Shown here: positions 7,905 to 14,960 of the stretch, one piece after another
How the letters are laid out: every line of letters starts with the position of its first letter
Position numbering within the stretch: position 1 is the stretch's first letter
Virus record (IMG/VR): IMGVR_UViG_3300047560_001792
Location: 1 to 34,701 of that record
Length of the DNA: 34,701 bases
Direction: 5' to 3' (one strand)
Source: a virus
Notes under the pieces: model-generated
Databases searched by the model: none
Told to the model about the DNA's origin: nothing
What the model saw: the letters and a program-made list of their open reading frames with translations, nothing else
Translations under genes and position numbers: made by a program

Positions 7905-8695
7905 TTACCTTCTCCAGTCTTTGCGGCCTTTACCTTGGCCTCGTAATCGCTTTCAGGCATGTCCAACCGCTGGAACAGCTCGGAAATATCGGCTGTCTTT
8001 TCCACCGGCTTCAGACGCTTCTTCGGATCACGGGACTTCCCGTGCCATCCACGCACCTCGTCAGTCACGATGAAGCGCGTCACCACCGGAGACGTGCGGT
8101 CCCCGTCAGTCACTCGCACCCCACAGAACACATGATCGAAGATGCCGCCGACCTGCTTCTGGACGGCGTTGCCCTGAATGAAGGGCCAGTAGTCCTGATC
8201 ACCATTGTCGTCCTTGGCTTCCTTGGCGAGAGCCGTGACGATGACGTGATAGGGGAGATCACGAACCCACTTGAGCGCACCCAACATCGAGGAGCCGTAG
8301 TCGCCCCACAACGCAAATGCGTTCTTGTTGTCCTCGTGAACCTTCTGCCAATGCTCGATGCACCGGTCAGCCAGCTCGGTCAGCGAGTCGATGAAGATGC
8401 ACTCGTAACCAGCTTCGCGGAACTCCTTCGAGGCCATCATCTTCACGATGCCCTTGAACGAGTAGACACCTTTCTCGGGATCGTTCTCACCATCCCAGGA
8501 TGAGAAAGGCAGGAAGTCGATGTTGGAGTCTGCGACAGACTTCAGCCCGCTCTCACCAGAGATGATGAACGTCTTGCCGTATGACCGCTGCATGTGAGCA
8601 GCCTGAGTGGTCTTACCCCAACCATGGAACGCATAGACCAGTGCCTTATGGCGGTGGGTCTCCTTGGCCGTAGCCGTGTTCATTGGCTTAAACAT
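7901..8695 (-). CDS. Sak4-like RecA-fold ATPase (AAA_24 type), single-strand annealing/recombination
   Basis: 264 aa. Walker A lies at residues 22-29 (AFHGWGKT, followed by a second Thr) and Walker B in YECIFIDSLTEL near residue 100. Further on are 'HVIVTALAKEAKD' and a beta-hairpin region ending 'FIVTDEVRGWHGKSRDP', typical of phage nucleotide-binding proteins related to Sak4. Family role: ATP-dependent single-strand annealing/strand exchange with a cognate SSB, whose candidate is the next gene. The start ATG overlaps the previous stop (TAATG). A second in-frame ATG lies four codons downstream. Confidence 0.82.
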   Translation of the reverse strand: MFKPMNTATAKETHRHKALVYAFHGWGKTTQAAHMQRSYGKTFIISGESGLKSVADSNIDFLPFSSWDGENDPEKGVYSFKGIVKMMASKEFREAGYECIFIDSLTELADRCIEHWQKVHEDNKNAFALWGDYGSSMLGALKWVRDLPYHVIVTALAKEAKDDNGDQDYWPFIQGNAVQKQVGGIFDHVFCGVRVTDGDRTSPVVTRFIVTDEVRGWHGKSRDPKKRLKPVEKTADISELFQRLDMPESDYEAKVKAAKTGEGK

Positions 8696-8916
8696 TAGGC
8701 GCCCTCCTCGGGAGCCTGTTCGTTCTGCGTGTTCTGCATCACGATGCGCAGCTGGTGAATGAGCGAGTCACGGGCAGTGCCCATGATCATCAGGTCACGC
8801 TGGATCGGGGCAGAACGACGGTCGATCTCTTCGAGCGCGTCGATGATCACAGCCGCTTGGGGATGCAAAGCATCAGTGGCGTATTCAACGCCATCAAGGA
8901 AAAATGTTTTAGACAT
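8695..8916 (-). CDS. Small phage protein, DUF6447-like, 73 aa
   Basis: MSKTFFLDGVEYATDALHPQ is followed by a single long helix (IIDALEEIDRR) and 'MIMGTARDSLIHQLRIVM'. The layout 'short beta-hairpin with DG..Y..., then a helix ending in TAR....L' resembles DUF6447 proteins of phages and cyanobacteria. No activity is known. The stop overlaps the Sak4-like start and the start overlaps the upstream gene by 8 nt, so it is co-translated with the recombination genes. Confidence 0.6.
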   Translation of the reverse strand: MSKTFFLDGVEYATDALHPQAAVIIDALEEIDRRSAPIQRDLMIMGTARDSLIHQLRIVMQNTQNEQAPEEGA

Positions 8917-9313
8917 CTGTCACCGTAAGTTTGGTTGTGCCCAGCTTTCTTGTGAGAGCGGGCAGAAGGACACGCCGCGTTTCTTCATTCAGCTTTGCGA
9001 AAGCTCGCTTGTCCACGAGCAGACGCTTCTTCACATAGTCGGGCAGCGCGTCCGACGAAGCGAAAATATTTTCAAGGATTTCTGTGTCCCAATCGAACCG
9101 CTCAGCAGTCTCGACAGTAATACGAACACCGTCAAAGACCTTTGACTGTTCTCCGAACTCTTGTGGAAACAACCCGAGCAATTCGTTCTCGATGCTGTCT
9201 CGTTCTGCTTTGAGTTTTTTTTGTTCGTATTCGATTTCCCGATAGCGTTTCGCCATCAGTGCAGTGGTTGATTTGGGGCTAACGTCTTGATCTTCCGACC
9301 AAATATCTGACAT
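8909..9313 (-). CDS. Conserved phage protein of unknown function, 134 aa
   Basis: First gene of the leftward early operon, downstream of a good sigma-70-type promoter. N-terminal helices (AKRYREIEYEQKKLKAERDSIENELL) form a coiled coil; the C-terminal half contains 'ERFDWDTEILENIF', 'LPDYVKKRLLVDKRAFAKL' and 'LLPALTRKLGTTKLTV'. This pattern (F-W-D, VDKR, PALTRK) is familiar from phage genes next to SSB, Sak4 and exonuclease genes, so a role in recombination is likely by association, not by motif. Start at the ATG of MSDIWSEDQ. Confidence 0.65.
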   Translation of the reverse strand: MSDIWSEDQDVSPKSTTALMAKRYREIEYEQKKLKAERDSIENELLGLFPQEFGEQSKVFDGVRITVETAERFDWDTEILENIFASSDALPDYVKKRLLVDKRAFAKLNEETRRVLLPALTRKLGTTKLTVTDV

Positions 9314-9344
9314 TGGTTATCTCCGTCTCGGTATCAGTAACCAA
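9313..9344. promoter_or_regulatory. Candidate operator: inverted repeat TTGGTTA/TAACCAA
   Basis: Seven-base arms at 9313-9319 and 9338-9344 separated by 18 nt, lying between the -10 box and the leftward start codon. Between the arms is a TTAC[T/C]GATACCGAG motif (minus strand, 9340-9327) that recurs upstream of the gene at 12107. The adjacent rightward HTH gene is the obvious candidate for a protein binding here. Confidence 0.35.
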
Positions 9345-9373
9345 GATATAGCCGTCGAAGGACGACACTGCAA
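9345..9373 (-). promoter_or_regulatory. Sigma-70-type promoter for the leftward early operon
   Basis: Reading the minus strand: -35 TTGCAG (9373-9368), exactly 17 nt, then -10 TATATC (9350-9345). The expected start site is near 9338, about 25 nt before the ATG at 9313. This is the clearest promoter in the window and would drive the recombination genes. Confidence 0.6.
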
Positions 9374-9434
9374 GAGGCTTGGAGTAGTTTTTTTACAACT
9401 TTCGATCTTGCAACAGAGCTGACGAATCACCACA

Positions 9435-9716
9435 ATGAGACATCTCGACATACAGAAACTGATCCGCCACCTCGGTGGCCCCGCATTGGTAGCCAGGCGT
9501 ATCGGCGTGTCGAGGACCGCTCCCTATCGTTGGGTGAAGAACGGTGCCATGACCATTGGCATGTTGGACAAACTATTGACGGAGTGGCCTGACCTTTCAT
9601 TGGACCAATTTATTTGCGAGGACTTTGATGCAAACGGATACGACTACGGATACCCCCTCGAAGGTCGCAGCACTCCGCGATCAACTCTACGAAGCTGCAT
9701 TAGAATATCTGGATAA
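9435..9716 (+). CDS. Cro/CI-like HTH regulator, 93 aa
   Basis: MRHLDIQKLIRHLGG is followed by a helix-turn-helix at residues about 16-36 (ALVARRIGVSRTAPYRWVKN), of the YdaS/Cro kind, then MLDKLLTEWPDLSLDQF. It diverges from the leftward recombination operon across a 121-nt regulatory region, the classic position for a phage switch protein. The last 30 residues are read from sequence that also encodes the start of the primase-helicase (89-nt overlap), so the functional protein may end in effect near residue 65. Confidence 0.65.
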   Translation: MRHLDIQKLIRHLGGPALVARRIGVSRTAPYRWVKNGAMTIGMLDKLLTEWPDLSLDQFICEDFDANGYDYGYPLEGRSTPRSTLRSCIRISG

Positions 9717-11640
9717 AGGCTTCTCGGTTTTTCCGATCAGCATCGAGAGCAAGGTGCCACTCAATTCGTGGCGCGAGTATCAGGTGCGCCAGCCTACTTA
9801 CGAAGAAGTCACGGACTGGTTCGAGAACGGCGCACCAACGCCATCAGGCGGACGTGTGAAGCTCTTCAACATTGGCCTTGCTACCGGCGCAGTCTCTGGC
9901 GTTGTCGTTGTCGATGCCGACAATCAAGCCGCCCTAGACTACTGCTCGGCCAATGGACTCGTAACAGGGTTCGCGGTTAAGACGACACGCGGGAAGCACT
10001 ATTACTTCTCGCACCCAGGTGCAGGCTCCCGCTTCGGGAATAAGGTGGGCGCGAACGCTCTACACGATCCTGACTGGCCAACCGTCGACGGTCTCGATTT
10101 CCGTGGTGACGGTGGCTATGTCGTCCTGCCACCCTCAGTAAAACTCAACGCACAGAAGGTGGTCACTCACCAATACGATTGGGAATATGCCTACACGGAT
10201 GACCTGAGTGAGGCGCCTGTGTGGACAGGCACGAAGCCCATGATGCGGGGGATCGACCCCGTGGTGGACAGCGGTAAGTCTCCGAGCGAAATCTTCTCAA
10301 GCCTGGACCTTACCCATGTCCGTGCCCAGTCAGAGGGAGACGCCCTCGGCGCACAACGCTTCGCCGAGCAGCGCGTCATCGAACATGGCGGGAAGCTCCC
10401 GAACGGCTCAGGTCGTGGCTCTCTCCTCACCCGCTTCATCGGTGAGTTGGTCGCCGCAGGATGCGACGACGCAGAGGTTGGCTCTCGGGTCTATGAGTTC
10501 ATGGACCAGTTCTTCGAGAGCCGCCTCCATGATCGCGAATGGAAAGCGACCCTCCGTTCGATCCGCCATAAGGACGAGCGCGAACACGGCAAGCGGGAAC
10601 GCAAGGAGGAGATGTTCCCGAAATCTGTTTCGGGAACATCGGAGGTGACAGAACCTGTCACCCCTCTCACACCATTCACGGACGACCAGCTCGAGTCGTT
10701 GATGCTGACGCTCCGTGATGAAGTCTATGCCGTCGACCCATTCCTCAAGCACCCATCCATCGTCCAGGTCTACGGCTACACCGGTCACGGCAAGTCGTGG
10801 CTCACCCTCTTGGTCCTCTGGCACCTGGCCCGTGGTCAGTCAGTCGGACCATTCACGATCAGCCGCCCGCACACGGTGGCCTACGTCGACTTCGAGAACG
10901 GACGCTCGACCATCGCTCACCGGATGCAGAAGTTCCTCTCGTCATTCGGCACAACCCATAAGCGCCTGAAGATCATCTCCCCCGCCCTCCAGCAGGAGGT
11001 CGCCGAGATGAACCTGAAGGAGCCAGCTGGCCTGACCAAGCTCCAGAAGTGGATCGAGGCGACGGCACCCGAAGTCGTCGTGATTGACACGGTGCGCTCA
11101 GCATACCCAGGGATGCAGGAGAACAGCGCGGAAGGGTGGGCGCCCATGAACCAGTTGGCCCTGAAGCTCCGCAACGCTGGCATCTCGGTGATCATCCTGC
11201 ACCACGCCAACAAACCGCAGGACGCTCAGACTTCCTCCGGCATGGAAGCTGGCTCGACCAACCAGCTCTCGGTGATCGAGCAGCAGATCAGGATCGTCCA
11301 GCTCTACGAGGACGAAGCCAAAGCAGTCTCGAAGCGTGGCAAGTTCCTCGATCCAGTTCGCGCCAACATGGAAATCTACATGAAGCGCGAGGAACCAACC
11401 GACCGTCTGTTGGCCGCTTTCGAGTGGTCATACGGGAAGGTGCGCGAGCTGACGGACAATCACATGGACTCGCTGATCGCGTTCATGGAGCGCGAGGACG
11501 GTCGCCTGTATGTCGTCTCGAGTGAGTCACCACGCCAGAAAGCAGAGCGCATGAGCGCCGAAGGCAAGGGCGCAAGCGTCATCGCTCGTGACCTTCAGCT
11601 TCCAATTTATGCGGTGAAGAAGTGGACCGGGGAAGTTTAA
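9628..11640 (+). CDS. Primase-helicase: AEP (bifunctional primase/polymerase) domain + RepA-like RecA-fold ATPase
   Basis: Start at ATG 9628, with GAGGA 5 nt upstream; an in-frame TTG precedes it. 670 aa. The N-terminal half is a prim-pol: VVVVDADN with D96 and D98, then RGKHYYF with H124, then DFRGDGGYVVLPPS. The C-terminal half is a RepA/RecA-like helicase: Walker A GYTGHGKS with K389, 'AYVDFENG', Walker B VVVIDTV with D487, and 'VIILHHANK'. A short C-terminal HTH-like tail (GASVIARDLQLPIYAVKKW) may contact DNA. Role: primer synthesis and unwinding at the phage fork. Its stop codon is the first base pairs of the structured element that follows. Confidence 0.9.
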   Translation: MQTDTTTDTPSKVAALRDQLYEAALEYLDKGFSVFPISIESKVPLNSWREYQVRQPTYEEVTDWFENGAPTPSGGRVKLFNIGLATGAVSGVVVVDADNQAALDYCSANGLVTGFAVKTTRGKHYYFSHPGAGSRFGNKVGANALHDPDWPTVDGLDFRGDGGYVVLPPSVKLNAQKVVTHQYDWEYAYTDDLSEAPVWTGTKPMMRGIDPVVDSGKSPSEIFSSLDLTHVRAQSEGDALGAQRFAEQRVIEHGGKLPNGSGRGSLLTRFIGELVAAGCDDAEVGSRVYEFMDQFFESRLHDREWKATLRSIRHKDEREHGKRERKEEMFPKSVSGTSEVTEPVTPLTPFTDDQLESLMLTLRDEVYAVDPFLKHPSIVQVYGYTGHGKSWLTLLVLWHLARGQSVGPFTISRPHTVAYVDFENGRSTIAHRMQKFLSSFGTTHKRLKIISPALQQEVAEMNLKEPAGLTKLQKWIEATAPEVVVIDTVRSAYPGMQENSAEGWAPMNQLALKLRNAGISVIILHHANKPQDAQTSSGMEAGSTNQLSVIEQQIRIVQLYEDEAKAVSKRGKFLDPVRANMEIYMKREEPTDRLLAAFEWSYGKVRELTDNHMDSLIAFMEREDGRLYVVSSESPRQKAERMSAEGKGASVIARDLQLPIYAVKKWTGEV

Positions 11641-11759
11641 CCCCTCTCGGGCTTACGTTCCTTGAGAGAGCCAGCCCCCCGTCCCAACGGGGGGCGGACT
11701 GGCGGAAGCTCCGTCGCATCTCTCATAAGATTCTTTGAGGCGTCGCCCGAGAGGGGTTA
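11638..11759 (+). other. Branched structured element (candidate ncRNA, origin element or complex terminator)
   Basis: An outer stem of 15 perfect pairs joins TAACCCCTCTCGGGC (11638-11652) to GCCCGAGAGGGGTTA (11745-11759). Inside, TGAGAGA (11663-11669) pairs with TCTCTCA (11719-11725). Within that, GCCAG (11670-11674) pairs with CTGGC (11699-11703) around an 8-bp C/G hairpin (CCCCCCGT/ACGGGGGG, loop CCCA, 11675-11694), followed by a small CGGA-AGC-TCCG hairpin (11703-11713). It fills the gap between the primase-helicase stop and the next gene. No U tract follows, so a simple intrinsic terminator is unlikely. Confidence 0.5.
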
Positions 11760-11778
11760 TTAGCACGGAAATTTTAAG

Positions 11779-11976
11779 ATGTCAAATCGCACAACTAAAG
11801 ATGCTCGCGAAACTCGAAACGCTTGGAACGCAATGGGGCGCAAGCTCTTTGCGAAACGTCGCGCCACTTACAACATGAAAGCTGTGAAGCGCGGCATCTC
11901 CTACAGAAAACAATACGAAGCATCAGGCTCGACACTTCCGTTCGAAGATTGGCTTCGTGATCAAAAGGTTCTCTAA
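11779..11976 (+). CDS. Small basic hypothetical protein, 65 aa
   Basis: MSNRTTKDARETRNAWNAMG is followed by a Lys/Arg/Tyr-rich middle (FAKRRATYNMKAVKRGISYRKQ) and 'LPFEDWLRDQKVL'. Strongly basic and helical, it may bind nucleic acid. The gene is flanked upstream by the branched element and downstream by a strong hairpin, so it looks like its own short transcription unit. Only a weak GGAA precedes the ATG. Not recognised. Confidence 0.55.
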   Translation: MSNRTTKDARETRNAWNAMGRKLFAKRRATYNMKAVKRGISYRKQYEASGSTLPFEDWLRDQKVL

Positions 11977-11983
11977 GACGTCC

Positions 11984-12005
11984 GGCCCCCCTTTCGAGGG
12001 GGGCC
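11984..12005 (+). terminator. Strong hairpin with UUCG tetraloop, probable terminator
   Basis: GGCCCCCCT (11984-11992), TTCG loop (11993-11996), AGGGGGGCC (11997-12005): nine perfect pairs, 8 nt after the stop of the small basic gene. The following bases (TGTGAATAAAATG) do not form a U tract, so it may be an RNA-stabilising 3' hairpin rather than a classical terminator. Confidence 0.5.
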
Positions 12006-12048
12006 TGTGAATAAAATGAAACACACACCTTGACGAAGCATCTTGACC

Positions 12049-12066
12049 TGTAGCAAAAAAGCTACA
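12049..12066. promoter_or_regulatory. Candidate operator palindrome TGTAGC-A6-GCTACA
   Basis: A perfect 18-bp palindrome with an A6 centre, 40 nt upstream of the next rightward ATG and just after TTGACG/TTGACC sequences that could act as -35 boxes. No convincing -10 is visible. It lies in the regulatory gap before the HTH/zinc-ribbon gene, so it may be a dimer-binding site. Confidence 0.35.
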
Positions 12067-12106
12067 CCGGCACTGCAACATCCTTACCGATACCGAGGGT
12101 CTTGTA

Positions 12107-12418
12107 ATGCCGCGTCGCGTCCAAACATCTCCCGAGCAAATCGCTTGGCTCAAAGAAGCAAAGCGCAAGGGAACACCCTACGCCGCAATGGCTGACTTCA
12201 TTGGCTGTTGCGAAGACACACTCAAGCGCATCTTGGTCCGCAACAACATCGCAACCTTTTCATCTGAAAAATATAACGCGATTTCTTTCACAGGACCGAC
12301 CTGGCAGCGCCCCTGCAACCGCTGCAAATGCACCAAGCCCCGCCCCAAATTCCAATTCACCTGCGACTATTGCCACGCCCAAACAAACGTAGCGGCAGAC
12401 TGGGCGGCCTTCGCATGA
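12107..12418 (+). CDS. HTH + zinc-ribbon DNA-binding protein, 103 aa
   Basis: MPRRVQTSPEQIAWLKEAKR opens an N-terminal helix-turn-helix (GTPYAAMADFIGCCEDTLKRIL, residues about 22-43). A C-terminal zinc ribbon has CNRC at residues 70-73 and CDYC at 86-89. It is probably a sequence-specific transcription factor and could control the nuclease/lysis genes that follow. The upstream region carries the TTACCGATACCGAG motif (12084-12097) also found before the leftward operon. Its stop overlaps the next ATG (ATGA). Confidence 0.65.
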   Translation: MPRRVQTSPEQIAWLKEAKRKGTPYAAMADFIGCCEDTLKRILVRNNIATFSSEKYNAISFTGPTWQRPCNRCKCTKPRPKFQFTCDYCHAQTNVAADWAAFA

Positions 12419-12798
12419 CCCGTGGCATCCGCGCAAAGGGCGCAGTCTTCGAACGCGAAGTCGCCGCCTACTTCAACGACTCACTTGGCCTCGAAGCCCG
12501 TCGCACCTCCATCACCACCGGCTTCCTGTCCGGCGGCAACTGCGATCTCTCCGGCCTCCCAGACCTCAGCCCAGAGTGCAAGCGCGTCGAGCGCCTCGAC
12601 TTCCGGGGCGCCATGTCCCAAGCCATTCGCAACGCCCGTGGCACCACGATGCCCGTGGTCCTCACCCGCCGCAATCGCGAACCCCTTCCCGACGGCCTCG
12701 CAGTCCTCCGCATCTCCGACTTCCAGAAGCTCTACCGCGCCTATCTACTTCAGGAAGGACTTCTAAAGCAGGACGACGCCCCACCCCTCGCCACATAA
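12415..12798 (+). CDS. PD-(D/E)XK nuclease, Holliday-junction-resolvase-like, 127 aa
   Basis: Start at ATG 12415, overlapping the upstream TGA; the open frame extends upstream but as a shadow. Seen: KGAVFEREVAAYF with E13/E15, then NCDLSGLPDLSPECKRVERL with D44 or D50 and E54-x-K56, then a helix with Q69 and 'MPVVLTRRNREPLPDG'. This order matches small archaeal-Hjc-like or phage PDDEXK endonucleases that cut branched DNA. Likely role: resolving recombination intermediates before packaging. Motifs are good, but no exact family is assigned. Confidence 0.72.
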   Translation: MTRGIRAKGAVFEREVAAYFNDSLGLEARRTSITTGFLSGGNCDLSGLPDLSPECKRVERLDFRGAMSQAIRNARGTTMPVVLTRRNREPLPDGLAVLRISDFQKLYRAYLLQEGLLKQDDAPPLAT

Positions 12799-12820
12799 AG
12801 TCCAAGTCGGCGAGGTATTC

Positions 12821-13438
12821 ATGGCAGACGCATCAGCAAACGCACAGCAAGCGTTCCAGCTTCTTGTTCAGATGGGCTATCAGCCCCATCACGCAGCTGG
12901 AATCGTTGGCAATCTCATGCAGGAGTCGACCAACGCAGTCGACCCTACATCCTTGGGCGACAAAGGCCGCGCTTTCGGCATCGCCCAGTGGCGTGACTCG
13001 CGCCGCCAAGACCTCCATCGCTTCGCCGCCAAGGGCGGCATGAACCCCAACTCCCTCGAGACCCAAGTCCGTTTCCTCGACAACGAACTGCGCACCACCG
13101 AGCGACCCACCCTCGACGCCATCAACCGCTCGTCCACCCCCGAAGAAGCCGCCTCCGCCTTCCTCGGCTTCGAGCGTCCCACCGGTTACTCACAGCGCAA
13201 CCCCCAACTTGCCGCTGGCTACAACGCCCGCCTCAGCAACGCCGCCAACTTCTACGGCCAGATGCAGCAAGGCCCCAACCAACCACCCGAGTCCCAGTCG
13301 GTCTCCTCGACCGCCCCGATGGACCAGTCCCAGTTCTCCCAGACCCAGCCGCGCCCTCAATCCTTTGGCCAACTCACGGTCAACCCGATCACCGGCGACC
13401 CCATGCAAAACCCCTACCCCTACACGAACGGGAGCTGA
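12821..13438 (+). CDS. Phage tail lysozyme-like peptidoglycan hydrolase (Phage_lysozyme2 type), 205 aa
   Basis: GAGGT lies 4 nt before the ATG. Residues 1-115 carry the family pattern: MGYQPHHAAGIVGNLMQES with the likely catalytic E35, then GRAFGIAQW, and 'EEAASAFLGFERP'. The C-terminal 75 residues are Pro/Gln/Ser-rich and include VNPITGD. Role: muramidase acting on peptidoglycan, either as a virion-associated or a lysis enzyme. It opens the lysis operon and is followed by the ATG of the M15 peptidase after 2 nt. Confidence 0.8.
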   Translation: MADASANAQQAFQLLVQMGYQPHHAAGIVGNLMQESTNAVDPTSLGDKGRAFGIAQWRDSRRQDLHRFAAKGGMNPNSLETQVRFLDNELRTTERPTLDAINRSSTPEEAASAFLGFERPTGYSQRNPQLAAGYNARLSNAANFYGQMQQGPNQPPESQSVSSTAPMDQSQFSQTQPRPQSFGQLTVNPITGDPMQNPYPYTNGS

Positions 13439-13440
13439 CC

Positions 13441-14220
13441 ATGGGTTTCTCCAGCTATTTCGCAGACCCCAACACAGCCAACTCCGAAACAGGCCAAGCC
13501 CTCCAGCGCTTCCTGAACGACAACCCTTACGGCGTCCGCATCGGCAACGGCTATCGCACCCCCGATCACCAAGCCTCGATCATCCAGAACAAACTCAAGT
13601 CCACACTTGGCCCCGAGGCCGCCAACCGTTGGGCCGCAGACGTCCAGTCCATGGGACCAGAAGCCGCTGGCACCCAGTGGGAACCCCAGCTCCGCGCCTC
13701 CGGCATCTCCAAGTGGGTCGCCCTTCCAGGCCGCTCCAACCACCAGAAGGACGGTGGCGCCTTCGACCTCGAATACACGAACGACGACGCCAAGAAGTGG
13801 GCACACGAGAACGCCGCCCGTTACGGCTTCAAGTTCCCCATGGCCCACGAACCTTGGCACCTCGAGCCAATCGCTGGCGGCACGGTCGTCAACACCGCCG
13901 ACACCAAAACCTCTGCGCCCCCCTCTCAGGGCGACACAGTCGCCTCCAAGGACAACAAGTCTGGCGACCCCTCCACGCCATCAATCAATCCCATCACGGG
14001 CGACACAACTTACGCCGCCCCCTCGAAGGGGGGCGGCTCACCTCCCCCAAATCAAGCCGCCTTCAACATCTTCGGAGACCCACTCCCGCAGACCCAGCGC
14101 GATATGATTTACGGCACCAACACTTACGGCACCAACACCTACGGCACGAACTTCAACGGCTCAGCCTCCACCAGTTCTCCCGGTATCGCGTCACTTCTCC
14201 TTGGAGGCTTCAATGTCTGA
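13441..14220 (+). CDS. M15-family D,D-peptidase (VanY-like endolysin), 259 aa
   Basis: Seen: GYRTPDHQASI, the zinc site GRSNHQKDGGAFDLEY with H101 and D109, then MAHEPWHLEP with E137 and H140, the expected H, D, E, H set of M15 peptidases. Catalytic domain residues about 25-145. The C-terminal 110 residues are low complexity and hold 'INPITGD' and a YGTNT repeat (residues about 222-234). Role: cleaves peptidoglycan stem peptides, complementing the neighbouring muramidases. The next start codon overlaps its stop. Confidence 0.85.
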   Translation: MGFSSYFADPNTANSETGQALQRFLNDNPYGVRIGNGYRTPDHQASIIQNKLKSTLGPEAANRWAADVQSMGPEAAGTQWEPQLRASGISKWVALPGRSNHQKDGGAFDLEYTNDDAKKWAHENAARYGFKFPMAHEPWHLEPIAGGTVVNTADTKTSAPPSQGDTVASKDNKSGDPSTPSINPITGDTTYAAPSKGGGSPPPNQAAFNIFGDPLPQTQRDMIYGTNTYGTNTYGTNFNGSASTSSPGIASLLLGGFNV

Positions 14221-14473
14221 CTCCCCCGACACCCACATCTCCATCACCGAACTCACACGCCTCCTGGACGAAGCCGCCGAAAAAGGCGCACGCCGCGCCC
14301 TCGAGTCTGTCGGTCTCCACGACGAAGCCGCAGGCAACGACATCCGCGATCTCCGCACCCTGATCGACGGTTGGCGCACCGCCAAGAAGTCCGCCCTCGA
14401 GACCTTCGTCAAATGGGTCACAGTCGGCGTCCTCGGCTTCATCGCCGCCGGTGCTTGGTTCACCCACCGGTAA
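14213..14473 (+). CDS. DUF6127-like small membrane protein, 86 aa
   Basis: Start at ATG 14213, with GGAGG 5 nt upstream and the ATG inside the upstream stop context (ATGTCTGA). The pattern 'RLLDEAAEKGARRALESVGLHDE...DIRDLRTLIDGWRTAKKSALETFVKW' followed by a single TM helix (VTVGVLGFIAAGAWF) matches DUF6127 proteins of alphaproteobacterial phages. A role in lysis is inferred from position beside holin and endolysin genes. Confidence 0.72.
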   Translation: MSDSPDTHISITELTRLLDEAAEKGARRALESVGLHDEAAGNDIRDLRTLIDGWRTAKKSALETFVKWVTVGVLGFIAAGAWFTHR

Positions 14474-14478
14474 TCCCC

Positions 14479-14952
14479 ATGGACCCCATCACAATCCTCG
14501 CCTCGATCAAGGCGGCACACGCCACCGTCAAGACCGCAGTCACTCTAGGCAAGGACATCATCGCCCTCACCAAAGAAATCTCCGACATCATGAACGGTGT
14601 CGCAGACCTCTCACGCCTCGAACACGAACAACCCCGTGGCTGGTCCAAGAAGAAATCAGCCGAACAACTCGCCCTCGAAGCCTTCGCCGCCCGCAAAGAA
14701 GCCGAGCGCCTCCAATACGAAGTGCGTGGCTTCATCGTCTCGAACTACGGCCTGCCCGCCTGGGACTCCATCCAGGCCGACATCATCCGCATCCGCAAAG
14801 AACAAGCAGAAGCACGCCGCATCAAGCTCATCCGCCGCGCCGAACAAGTCGAACTCGGCCTCGCCGTCACCTTCATCCTCATCGCCATCTCCATCATTGG
14901 CTGGGTGATCTCCCTCCTCTTCTTCCAGCAACCCCACCACTCCTATCAGTGA
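14479..14952 (+). CDS. Membrane protein of the lysis cassette, coiled coil + C-terminal TM, 157 aa
   Basis: Start at ATG 14479 (MDPITILASIKAAHATVKTA). The N-terminal half is amphipathic helix, the middle is charged coiled coil (KKSAEQLALEAFAARKEAER and KEQAEARRIKLIRRAEQ), and residues about 132-152 form a hydrophobic segment (LAVTFILIAISIIGWVISLLF). No signal peptide is visible. In the lysis operon it could serve as an accessory lysis protein or spanin-like anchor, but no spanin signature is seen. Confidence 0.65.
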   Translation: MDPITILASIKAAHATVKTAVTLGKDIIALTKEISDIMNGVADLSRLEHEQPRGWSKKKSAEQLALEAFAARKEAERLQYEVRGFIVSNYGLPAWDSIQADIIRIRKEQAEARRIKLIRRAEQVELGLAVTFILIAISIIGWVISLLFFQQPHHSYQ

Positions 14953-14960
14953 GACCCACC

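Noticed and set aside
13209-14363. Long rightward frame overlapping the lysozyme and M15 genes
   Set aside because: Arg/Pro/Ser-rich shadow frame of C-rich coding sequence, while the in-frame motifs of the real genes are clear.
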